The notes beneath the pieces are model-generated. The model was not told where the DNA came from, ran no database searches, and saw only the letters and a list, made by a program, of their open reading frames with translations. From positions 1,806,155 to 1,856,042 of the forward strand of contig NZ_LN848257.1 of the NCBI RefSeq assembly GCF_001499735.1: a stretch of DNA of 49,888 bases, in the 5' to 3' direction. This document shows, one piece after another, positions 6,793-15,821 of the stretch (its first letter is position 1; every line of letters begins with the position of its first letter). Origin of the DNA: Thiocapsa sp. KS1 (GTDB lineage Bacteria > Pseudomonadota > Gammaproteobacteria > Chromatiales > Chromatiaceae). Made by a program: the position numbers and the translations under genes.

Positions 6793-9700
6793 TCAGGGCG
6801 CAACCCGCAGGACCAAGGATCGGCCTGCATCGATGCGCAGCAGCGCGGTGATGGCATCGGGCTCGAGGGGCCGACTCTTCAAATACCCTTGGAAGAGATC
6901 GCAGCCTTGGCCGCGCAGGATATCGAGCTGTGCTTGTGTTTCGACGCCCTCGGCCAGGACCTGCAATCCGAGCGCATGACCCATGGCGATGATGGCATCG
7001 ACGATGGTGCGTGCGTCGGGCTGCTGGTCGATCTCGTCGATGAACCGCTTGTCGATCTTGAGCACATCCAGATGGAATCGGCGCAGATAGGCGAAGGAGG
7101 AATAGCCGGTTCCGAAGTCATCGACCGCCATGCGGATGCCCTGCTCGCGCAGACGGTCGAGGACGCCGACGGTGTCGTCCTCGCGTTCCATCAGCGCACT
7201 TTCGGTGAGCTCGAGCTCGAGCCGCTCGGCCGGGAAACCGGTCTGTCTCAGCACGCGGGCAACGGACTCGGCGATGTCGCCTTGCCGCAATTGATGGGCC
7301 GAGAGGTTGACCGCGACGACCAAGGGATCGATGCCGGCCTGCATCCAGCGTACGCCTTGGCGGCAAGCCTCGTTGAGCACCCACTCGCCGAGCGCGCCGA
7401 TCAGACCCGTCTCTTCGGCAAGCGGGATGAACGCACCCGGCGGGATCAAACCGCGCTCGGGATCGCGCCAGCGCACCAACGCCTCGACACCGACGATGCG
7501 TCCGGTGGCGATCTCGACCTGAGGTTGATAATGCGCGACCAGTTGGCCCTCGGCCAAAGCGCCCCGCAGCCGTCGCTCGGTCTCGACGCGCAGCCGCGCG
7601 CTGCGCGTAAGATCCTCGGTATAGAAATCGAAGCGACTGCGTCCGCCCGCCTTCGCCCGATAGAGGGCGGCGTCGGCTTGACGCAGCATCTCACCGGCAT
7701 CCTCGTGTTGCCCCTCGTAGACGCTGATGCCGATGCTGGCGCCGATACGCACCTCGCTGCCGTCCGGCAGCCTGGTTGTTTCGCCCAAGGCCGTAATCAG
7801 CCGCTCGGCGACACGGGCTGCGTCCTGCGGATCGACGATGTCTTCGAGCAGGATCCCGAACTCGTCCCCGCCGAGCCGCGCCAGGGTATCGGCCGCGACC
7901 AGACAGCCGCCGAGGCGCCGCGCCGTCTGTCGAAGCAGATCGTCGCCTGCGGGATGGCCGAAGCTGTCGTTGACATCCTTGAAGCGGTCCAGATCCAGCA
8001 GAAGCAGCGCCACGAGCTGACCTTCGCGGGCCGCAACTTCGATCGCGTGATCCAGACGCGAGACGAGCAGAAGACGATTGGGCAGCTCGGTCAGAGGATC
8101 GTGATGGACCAGAAAATCCAACCGAGACTCGGACTCCTTGATCCGCGACAGATCCGAGAAGGCGCCGACATACTGGACGATCCGCCCCGTGTCGTCAGGC
8201 ACTGCACTGATGTTGAGCAAGACCGGGTAGAGCGAGCCGTTCTTGCGCCGGTTCCAGAGCTCGCCCTGCCAATGGCCGGTGGCATCGATGTGCCGCCACA
8301 TGGCGTCGAAGAAGGCGGCGTCGTGGCGATCCGATCGCAGGAGAGCCGGTGTCCGTCCGACGGCCTCGGCTTCACGATAGCCCGTCAGCTCGACGAACGC
8401 CTTGTTGACCTGGAGGATCCGCGTGTCGCTGTCCGTCACCACGACACCCTCGCGCGTGTTGTCGAACAGGGCCGCGGCCAGCCGTAGACGCTCTTCCTGA
8501 CGCTTACGCTCGGTGATGTCGTCGACGGTCGCGACGAAATAGTCGATGGTCCCGTCGCGGTGCCGCACCGCGCGGACATCGATCGCAGTATCGACAATCC
8601 GCCCGTCCTTGCGCACGAAGCGCTTCTCCATCGCGTAGCCGTCCGATTTCCCGGCGATCACCCGCTCGAACTCGGCCAGATCCGCGTCGAGATCGGGCGG
8701 ATAGGTCAGCTCGACCCAAGTCATCTCCGCCAACTCGTCTCGCGAGTAACCGAAGATTTCGCAGAGCCGGTCGTTGAAGCGACTCCAGCGTTTGGTCTGC
8801 GGCGAGGTGATCGCCATGCCTACGAAGGGGAGCTCGTAGAACTTCATCAACAGCCGATCCTTCTCGGCGGCCTGCGCCGCCATCTCCAGACGGTGGTTGC
8901 GCTGCTGAAGACGCCAGAGAAAGTACGCGGACGTCGCGAGCAACAGCAACGCGGCCGCAGCAACCAGACTGACCCAATAGACCAACACCCGCAGCGGCGC
9001 CATGACCTCTGCACGATCCACCTTCGCGATCAGACGCCAGTTGGTCCCCGCGATGCGACGAAACACGGCAAGCACCTCGGTCCCCCGATAGTCCCGCCCC
9101 GGGACATGCCCGGCGTCGCTGTCGTGGAGCAACGCAGCCGTGGCCGGCAGCGGATCGCCCAACGGAACCTTTCGAACAAGCGGTTCCCACTCGTGATGCC
9201 GGGCGGCGCTCAGAAAGACCGCGAAATCGCCCTCCCGCTCCACCAAGAGGGTTTCGGCACTCGGGCTCGCGGTCGGCCAAGCGCGCAAGGTCGGATACAA
9301 GAAAGCCTCGGTACCCGCACGCAGCAGGATGGTCGCGACCGCTCGTCGCCCCCCGCCCTCATCGACCGAGAGCGGGATCACCCAATCGAGAGACACGCCG
9401 CCTCCCGGGTCCCGATGGAGCCCGCTCTGCAGGACGCGATTCTCGACCTGTGCTTGCAAGGCCAAGGTGTCGAGCGGCGGCAGAAGCTCGGAATGCGCGC
9501 CGATCCGCAGCACGACTTCGCCGTCATGGGCGACGACGAGAATGCTCTCGTAGTCGTAGGTCTCCAAAAGTGCGGTAAGGCGGCTGGAAATGTCCGCGGC
9601 GAGGGTCGGATCCGGAGGCGAGTCGCCGAGCAGATTTTCGAGTCGTCGAGAGAAGTGTGCATCGGACGCGAGCAACAAAGCATCGCCGTGCCGTTCCGCC

Positions 9701-10122
9701 AACCATTGATCCAGTTGATCGGCCTTGAGCGTGGCGACCGCGTCGAGATTCGAATAGGCCTCACGCTCCAGCTGGGGGCCATGAATCAAGACCACACCGA
9801 GACTCAGAATCGGGACCAGGGTCAAGAGGGCAAAAAAGCCCAAGATCATCCGAAGTGGCTTGACGGGCTTGATCGGCTCCTCGACCACCGAGGGCTCCGC
9901 CTCCAGGGCGCGACCGATTGAGGTATTGAGCAACCAAAAGAGCAGGATCGCGGTTACCGTGACGAACAATAGGCCCTTTGTCAGGCTCATGCCCAGCAGG
10001 ATTCCCAGCTCGCCAGTCGCAAGCGACAGCAGCACGTCCGAAACCAGGATCCAGGCGAGCCCAAAGACAAGGTAAATGAGGGCTATGCGCAGGGCTGGCG
10101 ACCGCCGCAAGAGGTATTTCAT
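6793..10122 (-). CDS. Membrane Cache-PAS-PAS-GGDEF-EAL cyclic-di-GMP enzyme
   Basis: This 1109-residue protein has three N-terminal membrane helices (about residues 12-32, 41-62, 90-112), a large periplasmic Cache-like sensor (about 115-385) and a further helix (390-412). Two PAS domains follow (about 430-555 and 560-680), then GGDEF (690-850) and EAL (865-1100). The GGDEF motif is intact (751-755). The RxxD product-inhibition site is absent, with VAAD in its place. The EAL motif (EALVRW, 880-885) and the supporting DDFGTG, ELTES and AEGVET motifs are intact. It may therefore both make and degrade c-di-GMP, with the balance set by periplasmic and PAS signals. I chose ATG 10122 because the protein becomes hydrophobic at once; 18 upstream codons in frame look non-coding. 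It precedes vsr on the same strand. Confidence 0.9.
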   Translation of the reverse strand: MKYLLRRSPALRIALIYLVFGLAWILVSDVLLSLATGELGILLGMSLTKGLLFVTVTAILLFWLLNTSIGRALEAEPSVVEEPIKPVKPLRMILGFFALLTLVPILSLGVVLIHGPQLEREAYSNLDAVATLKADQLDQWLAERHGDALLLASDAHFSRRLENLLGDSPPDPTLAADISSRLTALLETYDYESILVVAHDGEVVLRIGAHSELLPPLDTLALQAQVENRVLQSGLHRDPGGGVSLDWVIPLSVDEGGGRRAVATILLRAGTEAFLYPTLRAWPTASPSAETLLVEREGDFAVFLSAARHHEWEPLVRKVPLGDPLPATAALLHDSDAGHVPGRDYRGTEVLAVFRRIAGTNWRLIAKVDRAEVMAPLRVLVYWVSLVAAAALLLLATSAYFLWRLQQRNHRLEMAAQAAEKDRLLMKFYELPFVGMAITSPQTKRWSRFNDRLCEIFGYSRDELAEMTWVELTYPPDLDADLAEFERVIAGKSDGYAMEKRFVRKDGRIVDTAIDVRAVRHRDGTIDYFVATVDDITERKRQEERLRLAAALFDNTREGVVVTDSDTRILQVNKAFVELTGYREAEAVGRTPALLRSDRHDAAFFDAMWRHIDATGHWQGELWNRRKNGSLYPVLLNISAVPDDTGRIVQYVGAFSDLSRIKESESRLDFLVHHDPLTELPNRLLLVSRLDHAIEVAAREGQLVALLLLDLDRFKDVNDSFGHPAGDDLLRQTARRLGGCLVAADTLARLGGDEFGILLEDIVDPQDAARVAERLITALGETTRLPDGSEVRIGASIGISVYEGQHEDAGEMLRQADAALYRAKAGGRSRFDFYTEDLTRSARLRVETERRLRGALAEGQLVAHYQPQVEIATGRIVGVEALVRWRDPERGLIPPGAFIPLAEETGLIGALGEWVLNEACRQGVRWMQAGIDPLVVAVNLSAHQLRQGDIAESVARVLRQTGFPAERLELELTESALMEREDDTVGVLDRLREQGIRMAVDDFGTGYSSFAYLRRFHLDVLKIDKRFIDEIDQQPDARTIVDAIIAMGHALGLQVLAEGVETQAQLDILRGQGCDLFQGYLKSRPLEPDAITALLRIDAGRSLVLRVAP

Positions 10123-10318
10123 TGATTTCCGCGCTTCACCCTTCGTTCCCGGGGATCCGGCGGCAAGCCGGCGCATCGCTTTCGAAGCATTGGACGAACG
10201 AATCCTATAACTTGATGGAATTCATCGGGCAAAGATTGCCCCGGTCCGCCATAGTCTCCATTTTAGTCTAGTTGGAAAATCGGGCCCGCATGGATCATCG
10301 TACCTTCGGTGATCGGCC

Positions 10319-10332
10319 CGGCACATGTGCCG
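10319..10332. promoter_or_regulatory. Perfect 14-bp palindrome upstream of glcB
   Basis: CGGCACATGTGCCG is fully symmetric and lies about 90 bp before the glcB start, in the 298-bp gap between divergent genes. It could be an operator for a dimeric regulator. No matching family is recognised and no clear -10/-35 pair is visible beside it. Confidence 0.3.
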
Positions 10333-10420
10333 ATTAGCTTTTTCGAAGGCTGAAGACAACAATGCACGGCACTCCGATACCACTGAAATGGCCCTCGCGA
10401 CCCGAGGGTTGGAGATCGAG

Positions 10421-12595
10421 ATGATGATGAAGCGTATGGATGTGGGCGGCTTGAGTGTTGCGCAGCCTTTGTTCGATTTAGTCAAAGACCACGTCTTGCC
10501 CGGTACCGGTATCGCACCCGACGCATTCTGGCAGTCCTTCGGGAACATGGTGCAGGAGCTCGCGCCACGTCATCGCGTCCTTCTGGCGAAGCGCGACGCG
10601 TTGCAGGCCCGTATCGACGCCTGGCACCTCGAGCATCGAGGTCGGACACTGGATCAGGGCGCCTACCGCGCCTTCCTGTCGGACATTGGCTACCTCGTCC
10701 CCGAGGGACCTCGCTTCGGCGTCACCACGGCGAACGTCGACCCCGAAATCGCCGAGATCGCCGGTCCGCAGCTCGTGGTGCCGGTGAGCAACGCGCGTTA
10801 CGCGCTCAACGCCGCGAACGCGCGCTGGGGCAGTCTCTACGACGCGCTCTACGGGACGGATGTGATCCCGGACGCCGACGGGATGGAGCGCGGCAAGACC
10901 TACAATCCCAAGCGCGGCGCCGAGGTCATCGCCCGCGCCGCCGCCTTCCTCGACGAGGCCGCACCGCTGAACCGCGGCTCGCACGGGGAGTCCTGCGGCT
11001 ATCGGATCGAGGACGGCAAGCTGGTCGTCTGCCTGCCGGACAACAGCCAGACCATGCTGGCGGAGCCCAGCCAGTTCGTCGGCTATCTGGGCACTCCGGA
11101 GAAGCCGGATGCCGTCCTTCTGGTCAACCATGGCCTGCACATCGAGATTCGGATCGATCGCGAGCATCAGGTCGGTCGCGACAGCCCCGCCGGCGTGGCC
11201 GATCTGTTGCTGGAATCGGCCATGACCAGCATCCAGGATTGCGAGGACTCGGTCGCCGCCGTCGATACCGAAGACAAGGTCGAGGTCTATCGCAACTGGC
11301 TGGGCCTCATGAAGGGCAACCTCACCGCGCGTTTCCAGAAGGGCGGCAAGCCTGTCGATCGCGCCCTGGACGAGGACCGGAGCTATCGCACCCCGCTCGG
11401 CGGCACACTCACCCTGCCCGGCCGTTCACTCATGTTGGTGCGCAATGTCGGCCATCTCATGACCACGGATGCCGTCCTGGATGCCGACGGCAACGAGATC
11501 CCCGAAGGCATGCTCGATGCCCTGGTCACGGTGGCCTGCGCGCTGCACGACATCCATCCCGCCTTCGGGGCCCATCGCAACTCGCGCGCCGGCAGCGTCT
11601 ACATCGTCAAGCCGAAGATGCACGGACCCGAGGAGGTCCAGCTCGCGGTCGACATCTTTGCGGGGGTCGAAGACGCACTCGGGCTCGCCCGCAACACCAT
11701 CAAGATCGGCATCATGGACGAGGAGCGCCGCACCACGCTGAACCTCAAGAAGTGCATCCGGGTCGCGTCCGAGCGGGTCATCTTCATCAACACCGGCTTC
11801 CTGGACCGCACCGGCGACGAGATCCACACCGACATGGAGGCCGGTGCGGTGCTGCGCAAAGGCGACATGAAGACCGCGCCTTGGCTGCTGGCCTACGAGA
11901 ACTGGAACGTCGATGTCGGTCTGGCCTGCGGTCTGCGCGGCCACGCCCAGATCGGCAAAGGGATGTGGACCATGCCCGACGAGATGCGCGCCATGGTCGC
12001 GACCAAGTCCGGCCACCCCAAGGCCGGCGCCAACTGCGCCTGGGTGCCCTCCCCGACCGCCGCGACCCTGCATGCGATGCACTATCACCAGGTCGATGTG
12101 GCCGCCGTGCAGGCCGAGCTGGCCGCCGGCGGACCGCGGACCAGCCTGGACACCATCCTCCAAATCCCGCTCGACCCGAGCTGCGCATGGAGTGCCGAGG
12201 AGATCCAACAGGAGCTCGACAACAACTGTCAGGGCATCCTGGGCTACGTGGTGCGCTGGGTCGATCAGGGTGTGGGCTGCTCGAAGGTGCCGGACATCGC
12301 CAACGTCGGCCTGATGGAGGATCGTGCGACCCTGCGGATCTCGAGCCAGCATGTCGCCAACTGGCTGCATCACGGGATCGTATCGCGCGAGCAGGTCATG
12401 GAGACACTCAAGCGGATGGCCGCCGTGGTCGACGCGCAGAACGCGGACGATCCCGTCTATCGCCCGATGGCACCCGGGTTCGACGGCATCGCCTTCGAGG
12501 CCGCCTCGGACTTGATCTTCAAGGGTCGCGAGGCGCCGAACGGCTATACCGAGCCGACCCTGCACGCGATGCGCAGGCGGCTTAAAGGGTATTAA
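10421..12595 (+). CDS. glcB: Malate synthase G
   Basis: This enzyme condenses glyoxylate and acetyl-CoA to malate, the second step of the glyoxylate bypass and of glycolate assimilation. The 724-residue product has the length of the monomeric G isoform and its signatures: [10 protein letters not shown] near residue 270, [27 protein letters not shown] and ANWLHHG. I chose the ATG at 10421 because a GGAG (10411-10414) precedes it and the protein then begins like GlcB ([18 protein letters not shown]). The frame is open upstream to 10325 but that stretch looks unrelated. No isocitrate lyase or glycolate oxidase gene is adjacent, so its regulation cannot be read from context. The stop codon lies in a degenerate copy of the recurring CTRAAYCGCGTC motif and is followed directly by a strong hairpin. 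Confidence 0.95.
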   Translation: MMMKRMDVGGLSVAQPLFDLVKDHVLPGTGIAPDAFWQSFGNMVQELAPRHRVLLAKRDALQARIDAWHLEHRGRTLDQGAYRAFLSDIGYLVPEGPRFGVTTANVDPEIAEIAGPQLVVPVSNARYALNAANARWGSLYDALYGTDVIPDADGMERGKTYNPKRGAEVIARAAAFLDEAAPLNRGSHGESCGYRIEDGKLVVCLPDNSQTMLAEPSQFVGYLGTPEKPDAVLLVNHGLHIEIRIDREHQVGRDSPAGVADLLLESAMTSIQDCEDSVAAVDTEDKVEVYRNWLGLMKGNLTARFQKGGKPVDRALDEDRSYRTPLGGTLTLPGRSLMLVRNVGHLMTTDAVLDADGNEIPEGMLDALVTVACALHDIHPAFGAHRNSRAGSVYIVKPKMHGPEEVQLAVDIFAGVEDALGLARNTIKIGIMDEERRTTLNLKKCIRVASERVIFINTGFLDRTGDEIHTDMEAGAVLRKGDMKTAPWLLAYENWNVDVGLACGLRGHAQIGKGMWTMPDEMRAMVATKSGHPKAGANCAWVPSPTAATLHAMHYHQVDVAAVQAELAAGGPRTSLDTILQIPLDPSCAWSAEEIQQELDNNCQGILGYVVRWVDQGVGCSKVPDIANVGLMEDRATLRISSQHVANWLHHGIVSREQVMETLKRMAAVVDAQNADDPVYRPMAPGFDGIAFEAASDLIFKGREAPNGYTEPTLHAMRRRLKGY

Positions 12596-12601
12596 ACCGC
12601 G

Positions 12602-12632
12602 CCTCGGGGTGACATGCGCTGTCGCCCCGAGG
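12602..12632 (+). terminator. Hairpin terminator of glcB
   Basis: CCTCGGGGTGACA (12602-12614) pairs with TGTCGCCCCGAGG (12620-12632) across a 5-base loop. The 13-bp stem contains one T-G wobble. It begins 7 bases after the stop codon. It is followed by TTAATG rather than a T-run. Confidence 0.65.
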
Positions 12633-12670
12633 TTAATGTCGCGCCCATCTGCGGGCTTTGCGACAGGGCT

Positions 12671-12746
12671 GTAGGTTGTGCCGAGCCGTGCGAGGCACAA
12701 CCAACCGTCGGCGGACGTTGTGCTTCCTCTCGTCAGCACAACCTAC
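12671..12746. repeat. 76-bp double-hairpin dispersed repeat, copy 1
   Basis: The element is bounded by GTAGGTTGTGC and its inverse GCACAACCTAC. Internally it forms two hairpins: GGTTGTGCC/GGCACAACC (9 bp) and GTTGTGC/GCACAAC (7 bp). An inverted copy at 43827-43902 differs at two positions. It carries no gene, so it resembles a REP/MITE-type element. Confidence 0.8.
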
Positions 12747-12801
12747 GGGTCTGGAATTTCCCGGCAACTGCCTCAGTGACCAGAGGTCTTGACAGCACTG
12801 C

Positions 12802-12836
12802 GGTTCAGGAGCGGTTCAGCGTGGAGGCTCTATGAT
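12802..12836 (+). promoter_or_regulatory. Predicted PhoP-box promoter of the phoPQ-like operon
   Basis: The direct repeat GGTTCA (12802-12807), five bases, GGTTCA (12813-12818) is followed after 12 bases by a good -10 element, TATGAT (12831-12836). There is no -35 at the expected place. Enterobacterial PhoP binds (G/T)GTTTA-N5-(G/T)GTTTA, often about 12 bp upstream of the -10, so the geometry matches and the sequence differs at one base per half. The downstream genes encode PhoP- and PhoQ-like proteins, which makes autoregulation likely. Confidence 0.6.
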
Positions 12837-12886
12837 TAGGGCTATGACGGTATCCGTTTCCCCCGTCGCTTCGCTGGAGATGATCC

Positions 12887-13189
12887 ATGAACATCAGCCG
12901 GGCGCTGTTGATCCTATCCGCTGTCGGTCTCGCGATGCTCGCCCTCGCGCCGGCGACCTCGACCGCGCGGGAGCCTCCCGTCTGGGAGGGACGCGACGGT
13001 CGGGAATGGCGCTGCGATCGCGGTCGGCCCTGTCAGCCCTACCCCCGCCGTTATCGTCCCGAGCGCGGCACCACCACCATCACGGCCCCGGAATACGGGG
13101 GCCATGCCATCCGCGGCTATGTACCGCCCCGCTCGGTTATCCTGAATTCGCCCGAGCGCGGATACGGGGGCAACCCAAACCCGAGATAG
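12887..13189 (+). CDS. Small exported protein at the head of the phoPQ-like operon
   Basis: This 100-residue protein has a Sec signal peptide (residues 1-27, hydrophobic core ALLILSAVGLAMLALAPA, cleavage near TSTA). The mature part is very basic and proline/arginine-rich, with two cysteines (CDRGRPC) and no recognised domain. A GGAGATGATCC ribosome-binding stretch precedes ATG 12887. It is the first gene after the predicted PhoP-box promoter and so is probably part of the PhoP regulon. A role at the cell envelope under cation or antimicrobial-peptide stress would fit, but that is inference from context. Confidence 0.65.
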   Translation: MNISRALLILSAVGLAMLALAPATSTAREPPVWEGRDGREWRCDRGRPCQPYPRRYRPERGTTTITAPEYGGHAIRGYVPPRSVILNSPERGYGGNPNPR

Positions 13190-13279
13190 TGCGCTGCGGC
13201 GCGCGGATGCCTTCGGCTCGACAGGCCGTCTGTGCTAGATTGACACGCACCTGGAACGGATCCCGGAGCCACAAACACG

Positions 13280-13528
13280 ATGCGCCAGACCAGACTCGCA
13301 CTCGCCGTCTTGCTCCTCGTCGCCGGCGTCGCAACGACGGGGGCTGCGTGGGGCCGTAGCGACAAGTCGAGCCAAGGACAAATGACCCCTTCACAAGCGG
13401 AACAGGCGGCGCGGCGCCAAACCGGCGGCGGGCGCGTCCTCTCCGTCAAACCGTCGGACGGCGGCTATCAGGTCAAGGTTCTGACACCGTCGGGCGAGGT
13501 GAAATACGTCTTCGTCTCGGGCCGCTGA
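13280..13528 (+). CDS. Small exported PepSY-like protein
   Basis: This 82-residue protein has a signal peptide (residues 1-24) and a short PepSY-like fold: MTPSQAEQAARRQTGGGRVLSVKP followed by YQVKVLTPSGEVKYVFV. Small PepSY proteins frequently accompany PhoP/PhoQ-type two-component genes and may modulate the sensor in the periplasm. It ends 11 bp before the response-regulator start and is probably co-transcribed with it. Confidence 0.75.
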   Translation: MRQTRLALAVLLLVAGVATTGAAWGRSDKSSQGQMTPSQAEQAARRQTGGGRVLSVKPSDGGYQVKVLTPSGEVKYVFVSGR

Positions 13529-13539
13529 AGGGTAAGCCT

Positions 13540-14238
13540 ATGCATGTCTTGGTGATCGAGGACGAGGCGGAGCTGCGTCGCCAAATCATCGAGCGTCTCG
13601 GTCGCGAGGGCGCCCTTGCGGAGGGCACCGGCGAGGGTCGCGAGGGCTTGTACCTGGCCACCGAATACCCTTTCGATGCTGCGGTGATCGACCTCGGTCT
13701 GCCCGGTATGAGCGGGCTGGAGATCATCCGCGGCTTGCGCGCACAACACAGCCTCCTGCCGATCCTCATCCTCACCGCACGCGACCGGTGGCAAGACAAG
13801 GTGGAGGGGTTGGAAGCCGGTGCGGACGACTACCTCGTCAAACCCTTCCAGGCCGAGGAGCTGGTGGCACGCCTGCGCGCCCTGATCCGCCGTGCGAACG
13901 GAACGGCATCTCGGGAGTTGCGGATCGGCCCGTTGCGCATGGATCTGGTCGCTCAGACCGTCTGGGTCGAGGAGCGCTCGGCCGATCTGACCGCCTATGA
14001 ATATCGTCTGCTCGAGCAGCTTGCGAGCGCCCGCGGCGGCGTGCTCTCGAAACAATCCTTGGCGGACCGGCTCTACCCGCACGACCAGGATCGCGACAGC
14101 AACGTCATCGAGGTCCTCTTGGGTCGACTGCGCCGCAAGCTCGACCCCGACGGCTCGCTCGCGCCGATCGAGACCTTGCGCGGTCGCGGCTACCGTCTGG
14201 CGCTCGCGAGCGAGGACCCGCCGAAGAGCGATCGCTGA
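13540..14238 (+). CDS. phoP: PhoP-like OmpR-family response regulator
   Basis: This 232-residue regulator has a receiver domain (1-115) with Asp8/Glu7, phospho-acceptor Asp51 (VIDLGLPGMSG), Thr79 and Lys101. A winged-helix DNA-binding domain (about 125-222) ends RGRGYRL. The stretch LTARDRWQDKVEGLEAGADDYLVKPF-like is characteristic of PhoP rather than of other OmpR members. It would bind the direct repeat upstream of this operon when phosphorylated by the kinase encoded next. The stop TGA overlaps the kinase start by one base (14238), so the two are translationally coupled. Confidence 0.88.
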   Translation: MHVLVIEDEAELRRQIIERLGREGALAEGTGEGREGLYLATEYPFDAAVIDLGLPGMSGLEIIRGLRAQHSLLPILILTARDRWQDKVEGLEAGADDYLVKPFQAEELVARLRALIRRANGTASRELRIGPLRMDLVAQTVWVEERSADLTAYEYRLLEQLASARGGVLSKQSLADRLYPHDQDRDSNVIEVLLGRLRRKLDPDGSLAPIETLRGRGYRLALASEDPPKSDR

Positions 14239-15575
14239 TGTCGCTGCGCGCCCGGGTCGTCGCCTCGGCCGCCGCGGTCCTCGCGGTCTTCATCCTCCTC
14301 ACCAGCCTTGCGCTGGAACGGGCCTTTCGCGATACCGCCGAGTCCGCGCGCGAGGAGCGCCTCTTCGCCCAGATCTTTCTCCTGATGGCCGCGGCCGAGG
14401 CGGAAGACGCCGCGCTGATCTTCCCCGAAGCCCTCGCCGAAGCCCGATTCAGCTTGCCGGGCTCGGGACTCTACGCCCGTGTCTTCGACCGCACCGGCAA
14501 TCCGATCTGGGAGTCCACCTCGGCCGTCGGCATCGCCGAGCCCGGCCCCATGCTGCTTGCACCCGGAGAGCGGCGGCTCGAATTCAGAACGGACAGCGAG
14601 GGGCTGGACTACCTGGTCGGCGGATTCGGCGTCTCCTGGGCGACCGGCGCAGTACCGCACAACTATGTCTTTGTCGTGGCCGAGGATATCGCGGCCTTCG
14701 ACGAAGAGGTCGGACGGTTCCGCGCCAGCCTCGCCGTCTGGCTGAGCGCGATGGCGCTACTCATGCTGACCGCGCTGGTCCTGATCCTGGCGTGGGGACT
14801 GGCGCCGTTGCGCCGCGTGGCGGCGGAGGTCGCCGCCATCGAGTCCGGCGATCAGGCCAAGATCCTCGGCGCCTATCCATCCGAGATCCGCGCACTAACC
14901 GACAACCTCAACGCCCTCCTCCTCCATGAGCAGGCGCGCCAGAAGCGGCTGGACAATGCGCTCGGAGACCTCGCGCACAGCCTGAAAACGCCGCTCGCCG
15001 TCATCAAAGGCGCGATCGACGATGCATCCGCAGGGGCCGATGTCGGCGCTTTGATGGAAGAGCAGCTGGCGCGGATGGACACCATCATCGCCCACCAGCT
15101 GCAACGTGCCCGCACCGGCGGACCTCCGAGCATGACCCTTGCTCCGCCGATCCAGGTCGGACGCCTCGCGGAGCGACTCATCGCCTCGCTCGGCAAGGTC
15201 TACCGGGACAAGGGTGTGCGTGCGACCCTGACGATCCCGCCGGAGACCCAGCTCAACGGCGTCGAGGGGGATCTGCTGGAGATGCTCGGCAACCTGCTCG
15301 ACAACGCCTTCAAGTGGTGCCGACAGGAGGTGCGCATCGGCGCCCGCCTGTCCAAAGGGCTGCTCGTGATCGCCATCGAGGACGACGGGCCCGGCATCCC
15401 GCCGCGGGATGCCGAACGTCTCCTCGCCCGCGGCGCCCGCGCCGACGAGGCCGTCCCCGGCCACGGCATCGGTCTCGCAGTGGCCCGCGAGATCTGCGAG
15501 GCCTACGGCGGCCGCCTCAGCGTCGAGTCATCGACGCTCGGGGGTGCGCGGATCTGTCTGAATCTCCCGGCCTAG
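14238..15575 (+). CDS. phoQ: PhoQ-like sensor histidine kinase
   Basis: This 445-residue kinase has two membrane helices (about 7-27 and 168-188). They enclose a periplasmic sensor of some 140 residues with an acidic helix (AAAEAEDAALIFPEALAEA), which may face the membrane as the PhoQ acidic patch does. HAMP, the phosphoacceptor box DLAHSLKTPLAVIK (His247, the PhoQ form of the H-box) and a HATPase domain follow (NLLDNAFKW, DDGPGI, GHGIGLAVA). E. coli PhoQ senses Mg2+, acid pH and cationic peptides; ligand identity here is unproven. The stop TAG lies in the 12-bp motif that starts the 15572-15658 inverted-repeat unit. Confidence 0.85.
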   Translation: MSLRARVVASAAAVLAVFILLTSLALERAFRDTAESAREERLFAQIFLLMAAAEAEDAALIFPEALAEARFSLPGSGLYARVFDRTGNPIWESTSAVGIAEPGPMLLAPGERRLEFRTDSEGLDYLVGGFGVSWATGAVPHNYVFVVAEDIAAFDEEVGRFRASLAVWLSAMALLMLTALVLILAWGLAPLRRVAAEVAAIESGDQAKILGAYPSEIRALTDNLNALLLHEQARQKRLDNALGDLAHSLKTPLAVIKGAIDDASAGADVGALMEEQLARMDTIIAHQLQRARTGGPPSMTLAPPIQVGRLAERLIASLGKVYRDKGVRATLTIPPETQLNGVEGDLLEMLGNLLDNAFKWCRQEVRIGARLSKGLLVIAIEDDGPGIPPRDAERLLARGARADEAVPGHGIGLAVAREICEAYGGRLSVESSTLGGARICLNLPA

Positions 15576-15658
15576 ATCGCGTCCGGAGGGATATGCATCG
15601 TTTTGGATTGGATCGGCCTCCGCCAGATCCTTAGAACGCCGGAGCTGACGCGATTTAG
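15572..15658. repeat. 87-bp inverted-repeat unit after phoQ
   Basis: CTAGATCGCGTC (15572-15583) and GACGCGATTTAG (15647-15658) are inverted repeats matching at 11 of 12 positions. The left end contains the phoQ stop codon. The interior is not similar to the units at 32095-32287. It could act as a transcript end or be a small mobile remnant. Confidence 0.5.
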
Positions 15659-15821
15659 GATTATAAAAAATAAGCACTTTTAAGCGCGTCCCCGCCGAAG
15701 CTCGGGTCTGGACTCACCCGGAGCTCGGCATCTCGCTCTGGACGCCGTTTAACAGGTGCGAGCCTGATCGTGCGACCGAGGCCGCAGAGCGACCGACCAT
15801 GCGCTGCGACGCTCCGACCTT

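Noticed and set aside
6889-8487. Plus-strand frame of about 530 codons opposite the first GGDEF/EAL gene.
   Set aside because: Antisense shadow of a clear multidomain gene.
12789-12794. TTGACA as a -35 box for the phoPQ-like operon.
   Set aside because: It is 36 bases from the TATGAT -10, so the spacing is wrong; the GGTTCA direct repeat fits activated promoters better.
12614-12835. Short plus frame spanning the 76-bp repeat.
   Set aside because: It runs through the repeat and the PhoP-box promoter, and has no ribosome-binding site.
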